From: an uncultured Opitutales bacterium
GTDB taxonomy: Bacteria; Verrucomicrobiota; Verrucomicrobiia; Opitutales; UBA953
Direction of reading: 5' to 3'
NCBI GenBank assembly: GCA_934675585.1
Contig: CAKUQY010000022.1
Span: 1 to 32,201, forward strand
DNA: 32,201 nucleotides
The notes beneath the pieces were generated by a model, which saw nothing but the letters and a program-made list of their open reading frames with translations, was not told the DNA's origin and ran no database searches. The stretch's first letter is position 1; each line of letters starts with the position of its first letter. Of this stretch, positions 25,285 to 32,201 are shown piece after piece. Position numbers and translations under genes: made by a program.

Positions 25285-25374
25285 GGAGAGATGGCAGAGT
25301 GGTCGAATGCGTCGCATTGGAAGTGCGATAATGGGGTAACTCATTCGAGGGTTCAAATCCCTCTCTCTCCGCCA
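25285..25374 (+). tRNA. tRNA-Ser(GGA)
   Basis: This 90-nt type II tRNA has acceptor GGAGAGA/TCTCTCC, discriminator G and encoded CCA. The anticodon stem TCGCA/TGCGA encloses TTGGAAG, anticodon GGA, which reads UCC and UCU. A long variable arm (TAATGGGGTAACTCATTC region) is typical of serine tRNA. Confidence 0.95.
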
Positions 25375-25478
25375 CTTTAATAAAAAAAATATTTCCCCGA
25401 TATTTTTAAGAATTCAACGGCGGGAACGCTAAAATGGTTCTCATTTTTTGTTTTAACAGTCGTTAGCCTTTAAATTTT

Positions 25479-28070
25479 ATGAATCATAAAACAAAGTCAT
25501 TGAAATCGGTTCCGATCGAAGATGATGGCTTTGTCGATTATTATTTGTTGTTGGGAGTTGAGCCCGATGCGACTACGCGCGCGATTCGCAAAGCTTGGCT
25601 AAAAAAAAATCGCGAATATCATCCCGATTTTCATACAAACGAATCTGATCAAGATAAATATTCATCGTTGACGCAAGCGGTTAATGAGGCGTATGAAATT
25701 TTGACAGATCGGGAACGCCGCAAAAAATACGACGCGATTCGTCAAAATTATCTCAATGCAAAAGCCAAGCGGGAACGTGAATTGTTGGAAAAATCTAAAA
25801 AAACAAGCGCGGGAACATTCAAAAAATGGCGGGAACGCTTAAAAATGCGCGCATTTGTTTTTGCGCGTAAAATTTTTCGATTCAAAAAGAAAAGTTCGGC
25901 GGACAAAAAAACCGTTCCCGCACCACGCAAAAATAGCGCGCGTCAGTTTTTTCGTTCGATTTGTAAATATTTTGCCATTGCGCTCACAAAATTTTTGAAA
26001 TATTTGTCGTTGAGCTTATTAGTATTCGCGGGAGCGTTAATCGTCGCCGTTTTGCTTAATTTTAATAATTGCGGGAACGACTTAAAATCTTTTTGGAATT
26101 CGTTTGCAGAGCGTGAAATGCGCGTTGCTGAAAATTTAGAGCCGCTCGCGGGAACGCCAATCGAACACAAATATCAAACATTGCTCGGTTTTGAATTTGC
26201 AGAGATTCCCGGGAACGATTATTGCTTGATGGGCAAATGTGAAATCACGCAAGCGCAATGGCAAATGGTCGCTCTGGAAAATCCATCGCAATTGAAAATG
26301 CTGAACGTTCCCGTGAATAATATTTCGTGGTTGGAGGCACGCGAATTTTGCAAGCGTTTAACCCAATTGGCGTGGGAACGAGGCGCGATTGGTGAAAATC
26401 AAAAATTCAGATTACCAACGCCACAAGAATGGTTTGCCGCTGCACGCGCGGGAATGCAAATGCGTTTTGCGGGTTGCGACACAACGGATGCGCTCGTCGA
26501 TTTTGCTTGGGTTTCGAGCAACGCCGAGCAACGTCCGCATGCCGTCGGTGAAAAAATGCCGAATGCTTATGGATTTTTTGACATGAGCGGGAATCTTTGG
26601 GAATGGTGCGAAAGCGGCGATGCTGAAAATTTTGCGTTTTTGCGCGGCGGTTCATTTGCTGTTGCCGATTGTGAATTATGGCAAGTGTTGCGCAAAGAAA
26701 AAACAATTTGTCGCGAAGATTGGGGCTTGCGCATTGTTTTGGTGGACATTGAGCGCGAAAAAGAAGCGGCTCAGCGCGCGATTGTTCCCGCGCTCGTTGA
26801 AATTCCTAATCAAAATTATAAAATTGCAAAAACCGAAATCACGCGTTTTCAATGGAATTCGCTGATGAATCCAGCGCTCGCGTGGTTTGGCGATGACGTT
26901 CCCGCAGGCAATATTTCTTGGAATGCCGCAAATGAATATTGTAAAAAATTGACGCAATTTGCGCGGGAACGCGCGTTGATCGCAAGCGATGAAGTTTTTC
27001 GCTTGCCGACAAACGACGAATTTACGCTCGCCTGCGTTCACCAAAACGAAAGCGAAGATTGGGCGAAAAATTCGCAACGCGGTTGGACAGCGTATAATTC
27101 TAACGGGAACGCGCATTTTGTCGCGGAATCGGCGCCTAATTTTTACGGCATTTTTGATATGCACGGGAACGTGCTTGAATTGACGGCTGAACGTTCTGCG
27201 CGCGGGACAAGTTATTTTCATGGCGAAAAGCGCGATTGCAATTTTGCGGCGGCAAAATCGCTCGACCCGCAAAAAAATGATTGGGCAGATTTGGGTTTTC
27301 GCGTGGTGCTCGCAAAAGAAAAAAAAGCCGTTCCCGCGCCCGCGCAAAATATCGTTCCCGCACCACAAAAACCCGTTCCCGCGCTCGAGCTGCAAAATGT
27401 CGTTCCCGCGCCAGTTCCCAAACCAGAACCGCAATTGAGTCCAGAAATGCAAGCGCGCAAGGAAATGCTTTTAAAAATTCGCGAAAATTTGGTGGACGTT
27501 CCCGCGAAGCGTTATGCGCTCGGCAGATTTGAAGTTTCGCAAAATGAATATGTTTTTGTTATGGAGAAAAATTCATCGCAAAACAAAGCGCGCAATTTGC
27601 CCGTTGAAAGCATTTCGTGGAATGACGCGCGCGCGTTTTGTTTGATATTGACGCAGCTTTCGCGGGAACTGAAAGTTATTGGCGGGGACGAAGAATATCG
27701 CTTGCCAACAGTTGCTGAGTGGGAACACGCTTGCCGCGCGGGAACGCAAACGCGTTTTTGCAACGGCAACAGCGAATTAGATTTGAATCGCGTCGCGTGG
27801 TGGCGCGGAAACTCAAAATATAAAACGCACGCCATCGGTTTGAAAGCGCCTAATGAATGGGGATTTTATGACATGCACGGGAACGTTTGGGAATGGTGCT
27901 TGGACCCAAAAACAAAATCGAAAGTTGCGTGTTGCGGCGGCAGCGTGCGCGAGGCAACGGGCTATTGCAAATCAGATTCCGTGCGACGTTTTCAATCGAA
28001 TGATTGGGTGCGCAATGATGTCGGTTTTCGCATCGTTTTGGCGCCAGTCGAAAAAGAAGATAAAAAATAA
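25479..28070 (+). CDS. J-domain / transmembrane / triple FGE-sulfatase-like fusion protein
   Basis: This 863-residue protein of unusual design has a J-domain at residues 18-88 with the essential HPD at 48-50, a basic spacer, and one membrane helix at about 174-193. Three repeats of the formylglycine-generating-enzyme/SUMF1 fold follow, at about 235-424, 440-612 and 670-855, each with the NISW (or SISW) block, RLPT..E(W/F), and GFFDM(S/H)GN(L/V)(W)EW or a variant. The third repeat keeps the second catalytic Cys (GGS then Cys at +8) but has Glu at the first Cys position; the other repeats lack both. The repeats are therefore probably binding or structural modules. A J-domain in the cytoplasm could recruit DnaK, with the FGE-like modules outside the membrane. 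The linker 617-651 is five Val-Pro-Ala-Pro-like units, four from exact CGTTCCCGC motifs. Confidence 0.88.
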   Translation: MNHKTKSLKSVPIEDDGFVDYYLLLGVEPDATTRAIRKAWLKKNREYHPDFHTNESDQDKYSSLTQAVNEAYEILTDRERRKKYDAIRQNYLNAKAKRERELLEKSKKTSAGTFKKWRERLKMRAFVFARKIFRFKKKSSADKKTVPAPRKNSARQFFRSICKYFAIALTKFLKYLSLSLLVFAGALIVAVLLNFNNCGNDLKSFWNSFAEREMRVAENLEPLAGTPIEHKYQTLLGFEFAEIPGNDYCLMGKCEITQAQWQMVALENPSQLKMLNVPVNNISWLEAREFCKRLTQLAWERGAIGENQKFRLPTPQEWFAAARAGMQMRFAGCDTTDALVDFAWVSSNAEQRPHAVGEKMPNAYGFFDMSGNLWEWCESGDAENFAFLRGGSFAVADCELWQVLRKEKTICREDWGLRIVLVDIEREKEAAQRAIVPALVEIPNQNYKIAKTEITRFQWNSLMNPALAWFGDDVPAGNISWNAANEYCKKLTQFARERALIASDEVFRLPTNDEFTLACVHQNESEDWAKNSQRGWTAYNSNGNAHFVAESAPNFYGIFDMHGNVLELTAERSARGTSYFHGEKRDCNFAAAKSLDPQKNDWADLGFRVVLAKEKKAVPAPAQNIVPAPQKPVPALELQNVVPAPVPKPEPQLSPEMQARKEMLLKIRENLVDVPAKRYALGRFEVSQNEYVFVMEKNSSQNKARNLPVESISWNDARAFCLILTQLSRELKVIGGDEEYRLPTVAEWEHACRAGTQTRFCNGNSELDLNRVAWWRGNSKYKTHAIGLKAPNEWGFYDMHGNVWEWCLDPKTKSKVACCGGSVREATGYCKSDSVRRFQSNDWVRNDVGFRIVLAPVEKEDKK

Positions 28071-28140
28071 ATCGCACCAAATAATATTCGCGGGAACGTA
28101 AAATTTGGTTTAAATTAAAAATGTTAAACGGAAATTATTG

Positions 28141-29190
28141 ATGAAAATTCTTGCTTTTGAAAGTTCTTGCGACGAGTCGGCGTTGGCATTGTTTGATTCT
28201 GAACGCGGTTTTTTAGTTGAAAGTGTGAACACGCAAATCGCGTTGCACGCGCAATACGGCGGCGTTGTTCCCGATTTGGCGTCGCGGGAACACCTGGCGA
28301 ATTTTCCGGTTTTGCTCGGTGAAGCATTAAAAGCGTTCCCGCAAGAACTCGTTCCCGCAGAAATTGACGCGATTGCGGTAACGCGCGGGCCAGGGCTTGC
28401 GGGCTGTTTGGCGTTGGGCATTGCGCTTGCAAAATCAATCGCCGAAGCTTGGCAAAAACCACTCGTCGGCGTGAATCATTTGCGCGGACATCTTTTTTCG
28501 CCGTTTATTCCGTTGTTTGAACAATCTGAAAATAAAGCGATTGACGACAAAAATTTTCCGTGCTTGGGCTTGGTTGTTTCTGGCGGGAACACGCTTTTGG
28601 CAGAAATCGACGCCGCGCGAAACGTAAAAATTCTCGCGGGAACGGTTGATGACGCGGCGGGTGAAGCGTTTGACAAAGGCGCAAAATTGCTCGGTATGCC
28701 TTATCCTGGTGGCGCGTTGATTGAAAAACAAGCGTTGCTCGCGACCAAGCGCGGCGAATTTGAGTTCCCGCGCGGAGACGCAATTAAGCGCGAGCCGCGT
28801 TTTAGTTTTTCGGGCTTGAAAACCAGTTTGCGCTACAAACTCGAACGCATGGACGATGCGACGCTCAACGCGTGTTTGCCAAATCTTTGCGCCGATTATC
28901 AAGACGCAATTGTCGCGCAATTAGTCGGCAAAATGGCGGTGCAATTTGAACGCAAACATTATCGCAGCATCGCGATTGGCGGCGGCGTTTCCAACAACAA
29001 AACTTTGAGAGCCGCATTTGAAAAATTGGCAAAAAAACAACGCGTGCCACTTTATTTGGCGCATCCCAAACACACGGGCGACAACGCCGCAATGATCGCA
29101 TTCGCAGCTTGGTTCGATAAACAATTGCCGTTCCCGCAAATGCACGCGCCAATTACATTCGAGCCATCATTGACGCTCGAAAAACCGTAA
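28141..29190 (+). CDS. tsaD: tRNA threonylcarbamoyladenosine transferase TsaD
   Basis: This 349-residue protein starts at the ATG at 28141 (a TTG lies directly before it). It begins FESSCDESALAL, has AVTRGPGLAGCL at residues 79-90, the metal-binding NHLRGH (His113 and His117; the usual Glu between them is Arg), SGGNT near 149-153, and GDNAAM near the C-terminus. TsaD transfers the threonylcarbamoyl group to A37 of tRNAs reading ANN codons, together with TsaB and TsaE; the TsaB-like partner is at 1052. It follows the J-domain fusion gene by 70 bp and ends in a motif-pair terminator. Confidence 0.96.
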   Translation: MKILAFESSCDESALALFDSERGFLVESVNTQIALHAQYGGVVPDLASREHLANFPVLLGEALKAFPQELVPAEIDAIAVTRGPGLAGCLALGIALAKSIAEAWQKPLVGVNHLRGHLFSPFIPLFEQSENKAIDDKNFPCLGLVVSGGNTLLAEIDAARNVKILAGTVDDAAGEAFDKGAKLLGMPYPGGALIEKQALLATKRGEFEFPRGDAIKREPRFSFSGLKTSLRYKLERMDDATLNACLPNLCADYQDAIVAQLVGKMAVQFERKHYRSIAIGGGVSNNKTLRAAFEKLAKKQRVPLYLAHPKHTGDNAAMIAFAAWFDKQLPFPQMHAPITFEPSLTLEKP

Positions 29191-29211
29191 AGCGTTCCCG
29201 CAAAAGTAAAA

Positions 29212-29248
29212 AAGCGTTCCCGAAAAACTCTCGGGAACGCTTATTTTT
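29212..29248 (+). terminator. Terminator of tsaD made of inverted repeat motifs
   Basis: AAGCGTTCCCGA (29212-29223) pairs perfectly with TCGGGAACGCTT (29231-29242): a 12-bp stem with a 7-nt loop, then ATTTTT. One more CGTTCCC motif lies just upstream at about 29193. Confidence 0.88.
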
Positions 29249-29265
29249 AACGCAAATTGTGCAAA
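29244..29265 (+). repeat. 22-bp repeat, other copy at 12286-12307
   Basis: It matches the copy at 12286-12307 at 21 of 22 positions and likewise begins in the T-run of a motif hairpin. Confidence 0.5.
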
Positions 29266-29296
29266 TGCTACGCGAATGTCGCAAATTCCATAAATT

Positions 29297-29357
29297 CTCT
29301 GCGCTTCTGCGTCTCGGCGTTTATTTTTTATGAACGCAGAGGCGCAGGGACGCAGAG
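29297..29357. repeat. CTCTGCG-type inverted minisatellite
   Basis: Two arms of about 25 bp (29297-29321 and 29333-29357) share CTCTGCG, CTGCG, CTC and GCGTT blocks in inverted order, with a short AT-rich loop. The units resemble the degenerate CTCTGCGT repeats found between genes in several bacterial phyla. The remainder of the 29266-29518 gap shows nothing further I can support. Confidence 0.6.
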
Positions 29358-29518
29358 TTTTTGTTTTTTTCGGGCGGCGGAAACGGAAAATTTTGATTTT
29401 TGGAACGAATTTTGTGTGAAAATCGGCATTTTTAGGTGAAATTTGTGGAATTTTCCGTAAATTTAGGTCGTTTTTGGCGATAATTGTGAAAATTTTTAGG
29501 AATTTTCTCAAAAAACGC

Positions 29519-29548
29519 TTGACTGGAACGCAAAATCGGTTGTAAACT
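29519..29548 (+). promoter_or_regulatory. Predicted promoter of type III glutamine synthetase
   Basis: TTGACT (29519-29524), an 18-bp spacer and TAAACT (29543-29548), giving a leader of about 40 nt. The spacer holds TGGAACGC, one mismatch from the dispersed motif. Confidence 0.5.
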
Positions 29549-29595
29549 ATTTCAAGTTTCAAATTAGGAACACAAACAACAAACAAAAAAATATT

Positions 29596-31785
29596 ATGTC
29601 AAATACTCGTTTCTACGCAGTAGAAAAGGCCTCCAACCGTGAGGTCCAAACAGTAACCCCGCCAACAGCCAAGACTTCTGAATACTATGGTTGCATGGTG
29701 TTTAACCGCAAGGCGATGGCAAAATATCTCTCGAAAGAGACATTCAAGGCGATCACGGCAGCGATTGATAACGGCGAATCGGTTTCGCTCGATTTGGCTG
29801 CTCACGTGGCTCCCGCGATGCGCATGTGGGCGATGGAAAATGGTGCGACGCATTACACGCACTGGTTTCACCCGCTGACCGAAGGCACGGCGGAAAAGCA
29901 TGACGCGTTTGTCGAACACGACGGGAACGGCGGCATGATTGAAGAATTTTCTGGAAAAATTTTGGCACAACAAGAGCCAGACGCGTCATCGTTCCCGAAC
30001 GGTGGTTTGCGTTCAACTTTTGAGGCGCGTGGTTATTCTGCGTGGGATCCTTCTTCGCCTGCGTTTATTATGGGCGACACGCTTTATATTCCAACGATTT
30101 TCATTTCATATTCGGGTGAAACGCTCGACTACAAAGCGCCATTGTTGAAAGCTTTGGCTGCGGTAAATAAAGCCGCTGTTGGTGTTTGCCGTTATTTTTC
30201 AACCGATGTTTCGCGCGTGCAAACTTCGCTTGGCTGGGAACAAGAATATTTCTTGGTTGACGAAGAACTTTATAATGCGCGTCCAGATTTGATTTTGACG
30301 GGACGCACATTGATGGGCCACGAATCGGCAAAGAATCAACAGCTCGAAGACCATTATTTTGGCGCGATTCCGCGTCGTGTGCTCGCGTTTATGCAAGAGC
30401 TTGAATATGAATGCTGGAAACTTGGCATTCCCGTAAAAACGCGCCACAACGAAGTGGCTCCAAATCAATTTGAATTGGCGCCAATTTATGAAGAATGCAA
30501 CTTGGCTTGCGACCATAATTTGCTTTGCATGATGGTAATGCGCGAAGTGGCACGCCGCCACAAGTTCCGCGTGTTGCTCCACGAAAAACCATTCAAAGGC
30601 ATTAATGGTTCGGGCAAGCACAACAATTGGTCGCTCAGTACAAACACAGGCGTGAATTTGTTCTCACCAGGTAAAAATTCGATGGAAAACTTGCGCTTTA
30701 TCACGTTTGTCGTGAATACTTTGATGGCGCTTTATCGCAACAACGGCATGATCAAGGCATCAATTGCTTCGGCGACAAATGCTCACCGCTTGGGCGCAAA
30801 CGAAGCTCCGCCAGCGATTATTTCATCATTCTTGGGCAAACAAGTTAGCGATGTTTTGGACGCTTTTGAAAAATCTTCTGTTGATGACGCAATCACGATG
30901 GATTCGAAAAAGCAAATCAAACTCGGCGTTGGACAAATTCCTGAAATTCTCGTCGATAACACCGACCGCAACCGCACATCGCCGTTCGCGTTCACGGGAA
31001 ATCGTTTTGAATTCCGCGCTGTTGGCTCAACAGCAAATTGCGCATCGGCAATGACAGCGCTCAATGCCGCCGTGGCCTACCAATTGAAAGAATTTAAAAC
31101 AGAAGTCGATGCTTTGATTGCAAAAGGTTCTAACAAAAAAGAAGCACTTTACACGGTTCTTAAAAAATACATTAAAGAATCAAAGCCAATTCGCTACGAC
31201 GGGAACGGCTATTCCGATGAATGGAAAAAGCTCGCGGCAAAACGCGGACTCGATTGCGAAACCTCAGTGCCGTTGATTTACGACGCATACACGACGCCGC
31301 TTTCGCAAAAAGTATTCGCTAACGGGAACATTCATTCAAAGAAAGAACTCGAAACGCGTTGCGAAGTAAAGTGGGAAGTTTACGTGAAGAAAATCCAAAT
31401 TGAAGCCCGCGTGCTCGGCGATTTGGCTCACAACCACGTCATCCCAGTTGCGATTCGCTATCAATCATCGTTGCTCGACAATGTCGCGAAATTGAAGACG
31501 ATTTTCTCGGATAAAAAATTCGCAGAACTTTCAAAAGAGCAAATTCGTTTGATTTCGGCGATTAACGAACACATCACCGCGGTTACCGAAGACGCTGATA
31601 AAATGGTGGACGCGCGCAAAGCGGCAAATCTCATCGCAGATCCTCGCGCTCGCGCAATCGCTTACCACGACACTGTCGCGCCTTGCTTTGACACGATTCG
31701 TTATCACATCGACAAGCTCGAACTCTTGATCGACAACGAAATGTGGCCGCTGCCAAAATATCGCGAACTGCTTTTCGTGAGATAA
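29596..31785 (+). CDS. glnN: Glutamine synthetase type III
   Basis: This 729-residue protein has the size of GSIII (about 700-730), not GSI or GSII (about 350-470). It catalyses ATP-dependent amidation of glutamate. Visible family parts include the N-terminal beta-grasp segment (HYTHWFHPLTEGTAEKHDAF), SLGWEQEYFLVD (metal-binding Glu), RHNEVAPNQFELAP, and the catalytic GINGSGKHNNWSLST. The second half carries FTGNRFEFRAVGS. GSIII is common in anaerobes and Bacteroidetes/Verrucomicrobia lineages. No glnB or amtB is adjacent. Motif copies are few: none exact between about 29995 and 31200. Confidence 0.97.
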   Translation: MSNTRFYAVEKASNREVQTVTPPTAKTSEYYGCMVFNRKAMAKYLSKETFKAITAAIDNGESVSLDLAAHVAPAMRMWAMENGATHYTHWFHPLTEGTAEKHDAFVEHDGNGGMIEEFSGKILAQQEPDASSFPNGGLRSTFEARGYSAWDPSSPAFIMGDTLYIPTIFISYSGETLDYKAPLLKALAAVNKAAVGVCRYFSTDVSRVQTSLGWEQEYFLVDEELYNARPDLILTGRTLMGHESAKNQQLEDHYFGAIPRRVLAFMQELEYECWKLGIPVKTRHNEVAPNQFELAPIYEECNLACDHNLLCMMVMREVARRHKFRVLLHEKPFKGINGSGKHNNWSLSTNTGVNLFSPGKNSMENLRFITFVVNTLMALYRNNGMIKASIASATNAHRLGANEAPPAIISSFLGKQVSDVLDAFEKSSVDDAITMDSKKQIKLGVGQIPEILVDNTDRNRTSPFAFTGNRFEFRAVGSTANCASAMTALNAAVAYQLKEFKTEVDALIAKGSNKKEALYTVLKKYIKESKPIRYDGNGYSDEWKKLAAKRGLDCETSVPLIYDAYTTPLSQKVFANGNIHSKKELETRCEVKWEVYVKKIQIEARVLGDLAHNHVIPVAIRYQSSLLDNVAKLKTIFSDKKFAELSKEQIRLISAINEHITAVTEDADKMVDARKAANLIADPRARAIAYHDTVAPCFDTIRYHIDKLELLIDNEMWPLPKYRELLFVR

Positions 31786-31804
31786 TCTAAAAAAACAAAA
31801 AATC

Positions 31805-31842
31805 GCGTTCCCGTGAAACTTACTTCGCGGGAACGCTTTTTT
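31805..31842 (+). terminator. Terminator of glutamine synthetase made of inverted repeat motifs
   Basis: GCGTTCCCG (31805-31813) pairs with CGGGAACGC (31828-31836), with a 14-nt loop and TTTTTT. Confidence 0.85.
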
Positions 31843-32065
31843 GGTCAACGAATTTTACGAATCGCACGAATGGGTTTCGCGGGAACGGGAACTCGGAAAA
31901 ATTTCTCGCACGAAGAACTCGACGACGCGAAGATTTTTTTGGCGCGTTGCTAAGGCAACACAGACGCGCGGGAAGTTTTTTTCAACTATGGAAATTATGG
32001 GAAAAATTTAAGGGGGGAACTAAGATTTTTTGATTTTCCTAAAGTTGCGGGAACGCGTTTTTTAT
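31843..32065. other. Intergenic spacer after glutamine synthetase
   Basis: No gene is supported here. The stretch holds two further GGGAACG copies (about 31880 and 32048), ACGAAT-type short repeats near 31848-31875, and a small GTTGC/GCAAC inverted repeat near 31945-31960. Confidence 0.5.
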
Positions 32066-32094
32066 TTGACAGATATTTTTTGCGCCGTTATAGT
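32066..32094 (+). promoter_or_regulatory. Strong promoter of the gene at the right edge
   Basis: A perfect TTGACA (32066-32071), a 17-bp spacer and TATAGT (32089-32094). A GCGGGAACG motif lies just upstream of the -35 box. The predicted leader is about 30 nt. Confidence 0.72.
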
Positions 32095-32130
32095 TGTTGG
32101 TGTTTTAAAACCCCGAATTTTTTATTTTTT

Positions 32131-32201
32131 ATGAGCGAAGTGAATAATGCTCAAAACATAAATCCACAGCCGACATTGACAGTCGTTGGCGGATTTGGCA
32201 T
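32131..32201 (+). CDS. Start of an unidentified gene, cut by the window edge
   Basis: An ATG at 32131 opens a frame that runs to the window end. The visible residues begin MSEVNNAQNINPQP and continue with TLTVVGGFG. This hydrophilic, Asn/Gln/Pro-containing start followed by a hydrophobic Gly-rich stretch is too short to identify. The strong promoter at 32066 supports a real gene. Confidence 0.6.
   Translation, partial: MSEVNNAQNINPQPTLTVVGGFG

Overview
The window most resembles the chromosome of an anaerobic or host-associated member of the Verrucomicrobiota. The main reason is a five-gene operon (17347-25104) with the gene types and transcription order of the Akkermansia Amuc_1102-1101-1100-1099-1098 locus: Ig-fold surface protein, PilM-like protein, Amuc_1100-like PilO-type protein, Amuc_1099-like protein, and secretin. 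RNase Y, type III glutamine synthetase, type III pantothenate kinase and a Thi4-type thiazole synthase fit this assignment. No ribosomal RNA is present, so placement below phylum is inference. Clear Shine-Dalgarno sequences are rare.

Layout from left to right. 130-1717: LpxR-like outer-membrane lipid A deacylase and a TsaB-like protein. 1722-3798: 23-bp tandem repeats, an AAA_14/DUF4143 ATPase, and a decayed 684-bp insertion sequence with terminal inverted repeats. 3851-6272: a thiamine block (Thi4, BASS-family transporter, ThiE). 6274-7985 (minus strand): a GNAT protein and an unusual disulfide reductase. 8145-11162: RNase Y, a heptad-repeat array, and metK with a structured leader. 11428-12498 (minus strand): type III pantothenate kinase and a vestige of an acyltransferase-3 gene. 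12606-16223: ClpB, tRNA-Pro, RuvA, tRNA-Asp. 16277-25104: a membrane-anchored DRGH nuclease followed by the type IV pilus-like operon. 25285-29190: tRNA-Ser, a J-domain/transmembrane/triple FGE-like protein, and TsaD. 29596-31785: type III glutamine synthetase. A truncated gene starts at 32131.

The most striking signal belongs to no gene. The heptamer GGGAACG (usually GCGGGAACG) or its complement occurs about 140 times by my hand count, where about 4 would be expected by chance for one 7-mer on both strands. It lies in both orientations, in all reading frames of genes, in promoter spacers, inside the decayed IS, and as inverted pairs that build the terminator hairpins of six genes or operons. 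This is how the DNA uptake sequences of Neisseriaceae and Pasteurellaceae are organised. A type IV pilus-like assembly locus, a surface-type DNA nuclease and ruvA lie side by side in the same window. My leading hypothesis is an undescribed uptake-sequence system (natural transformation) in this lineage; the alternative is a HIP1-like repeat of unknown role.

A second unusual item is the 863-residue protein joining a cytoplasmic J-domain through one membrane helix to three degenerate formylglycine-generating-enzyme-like domains.
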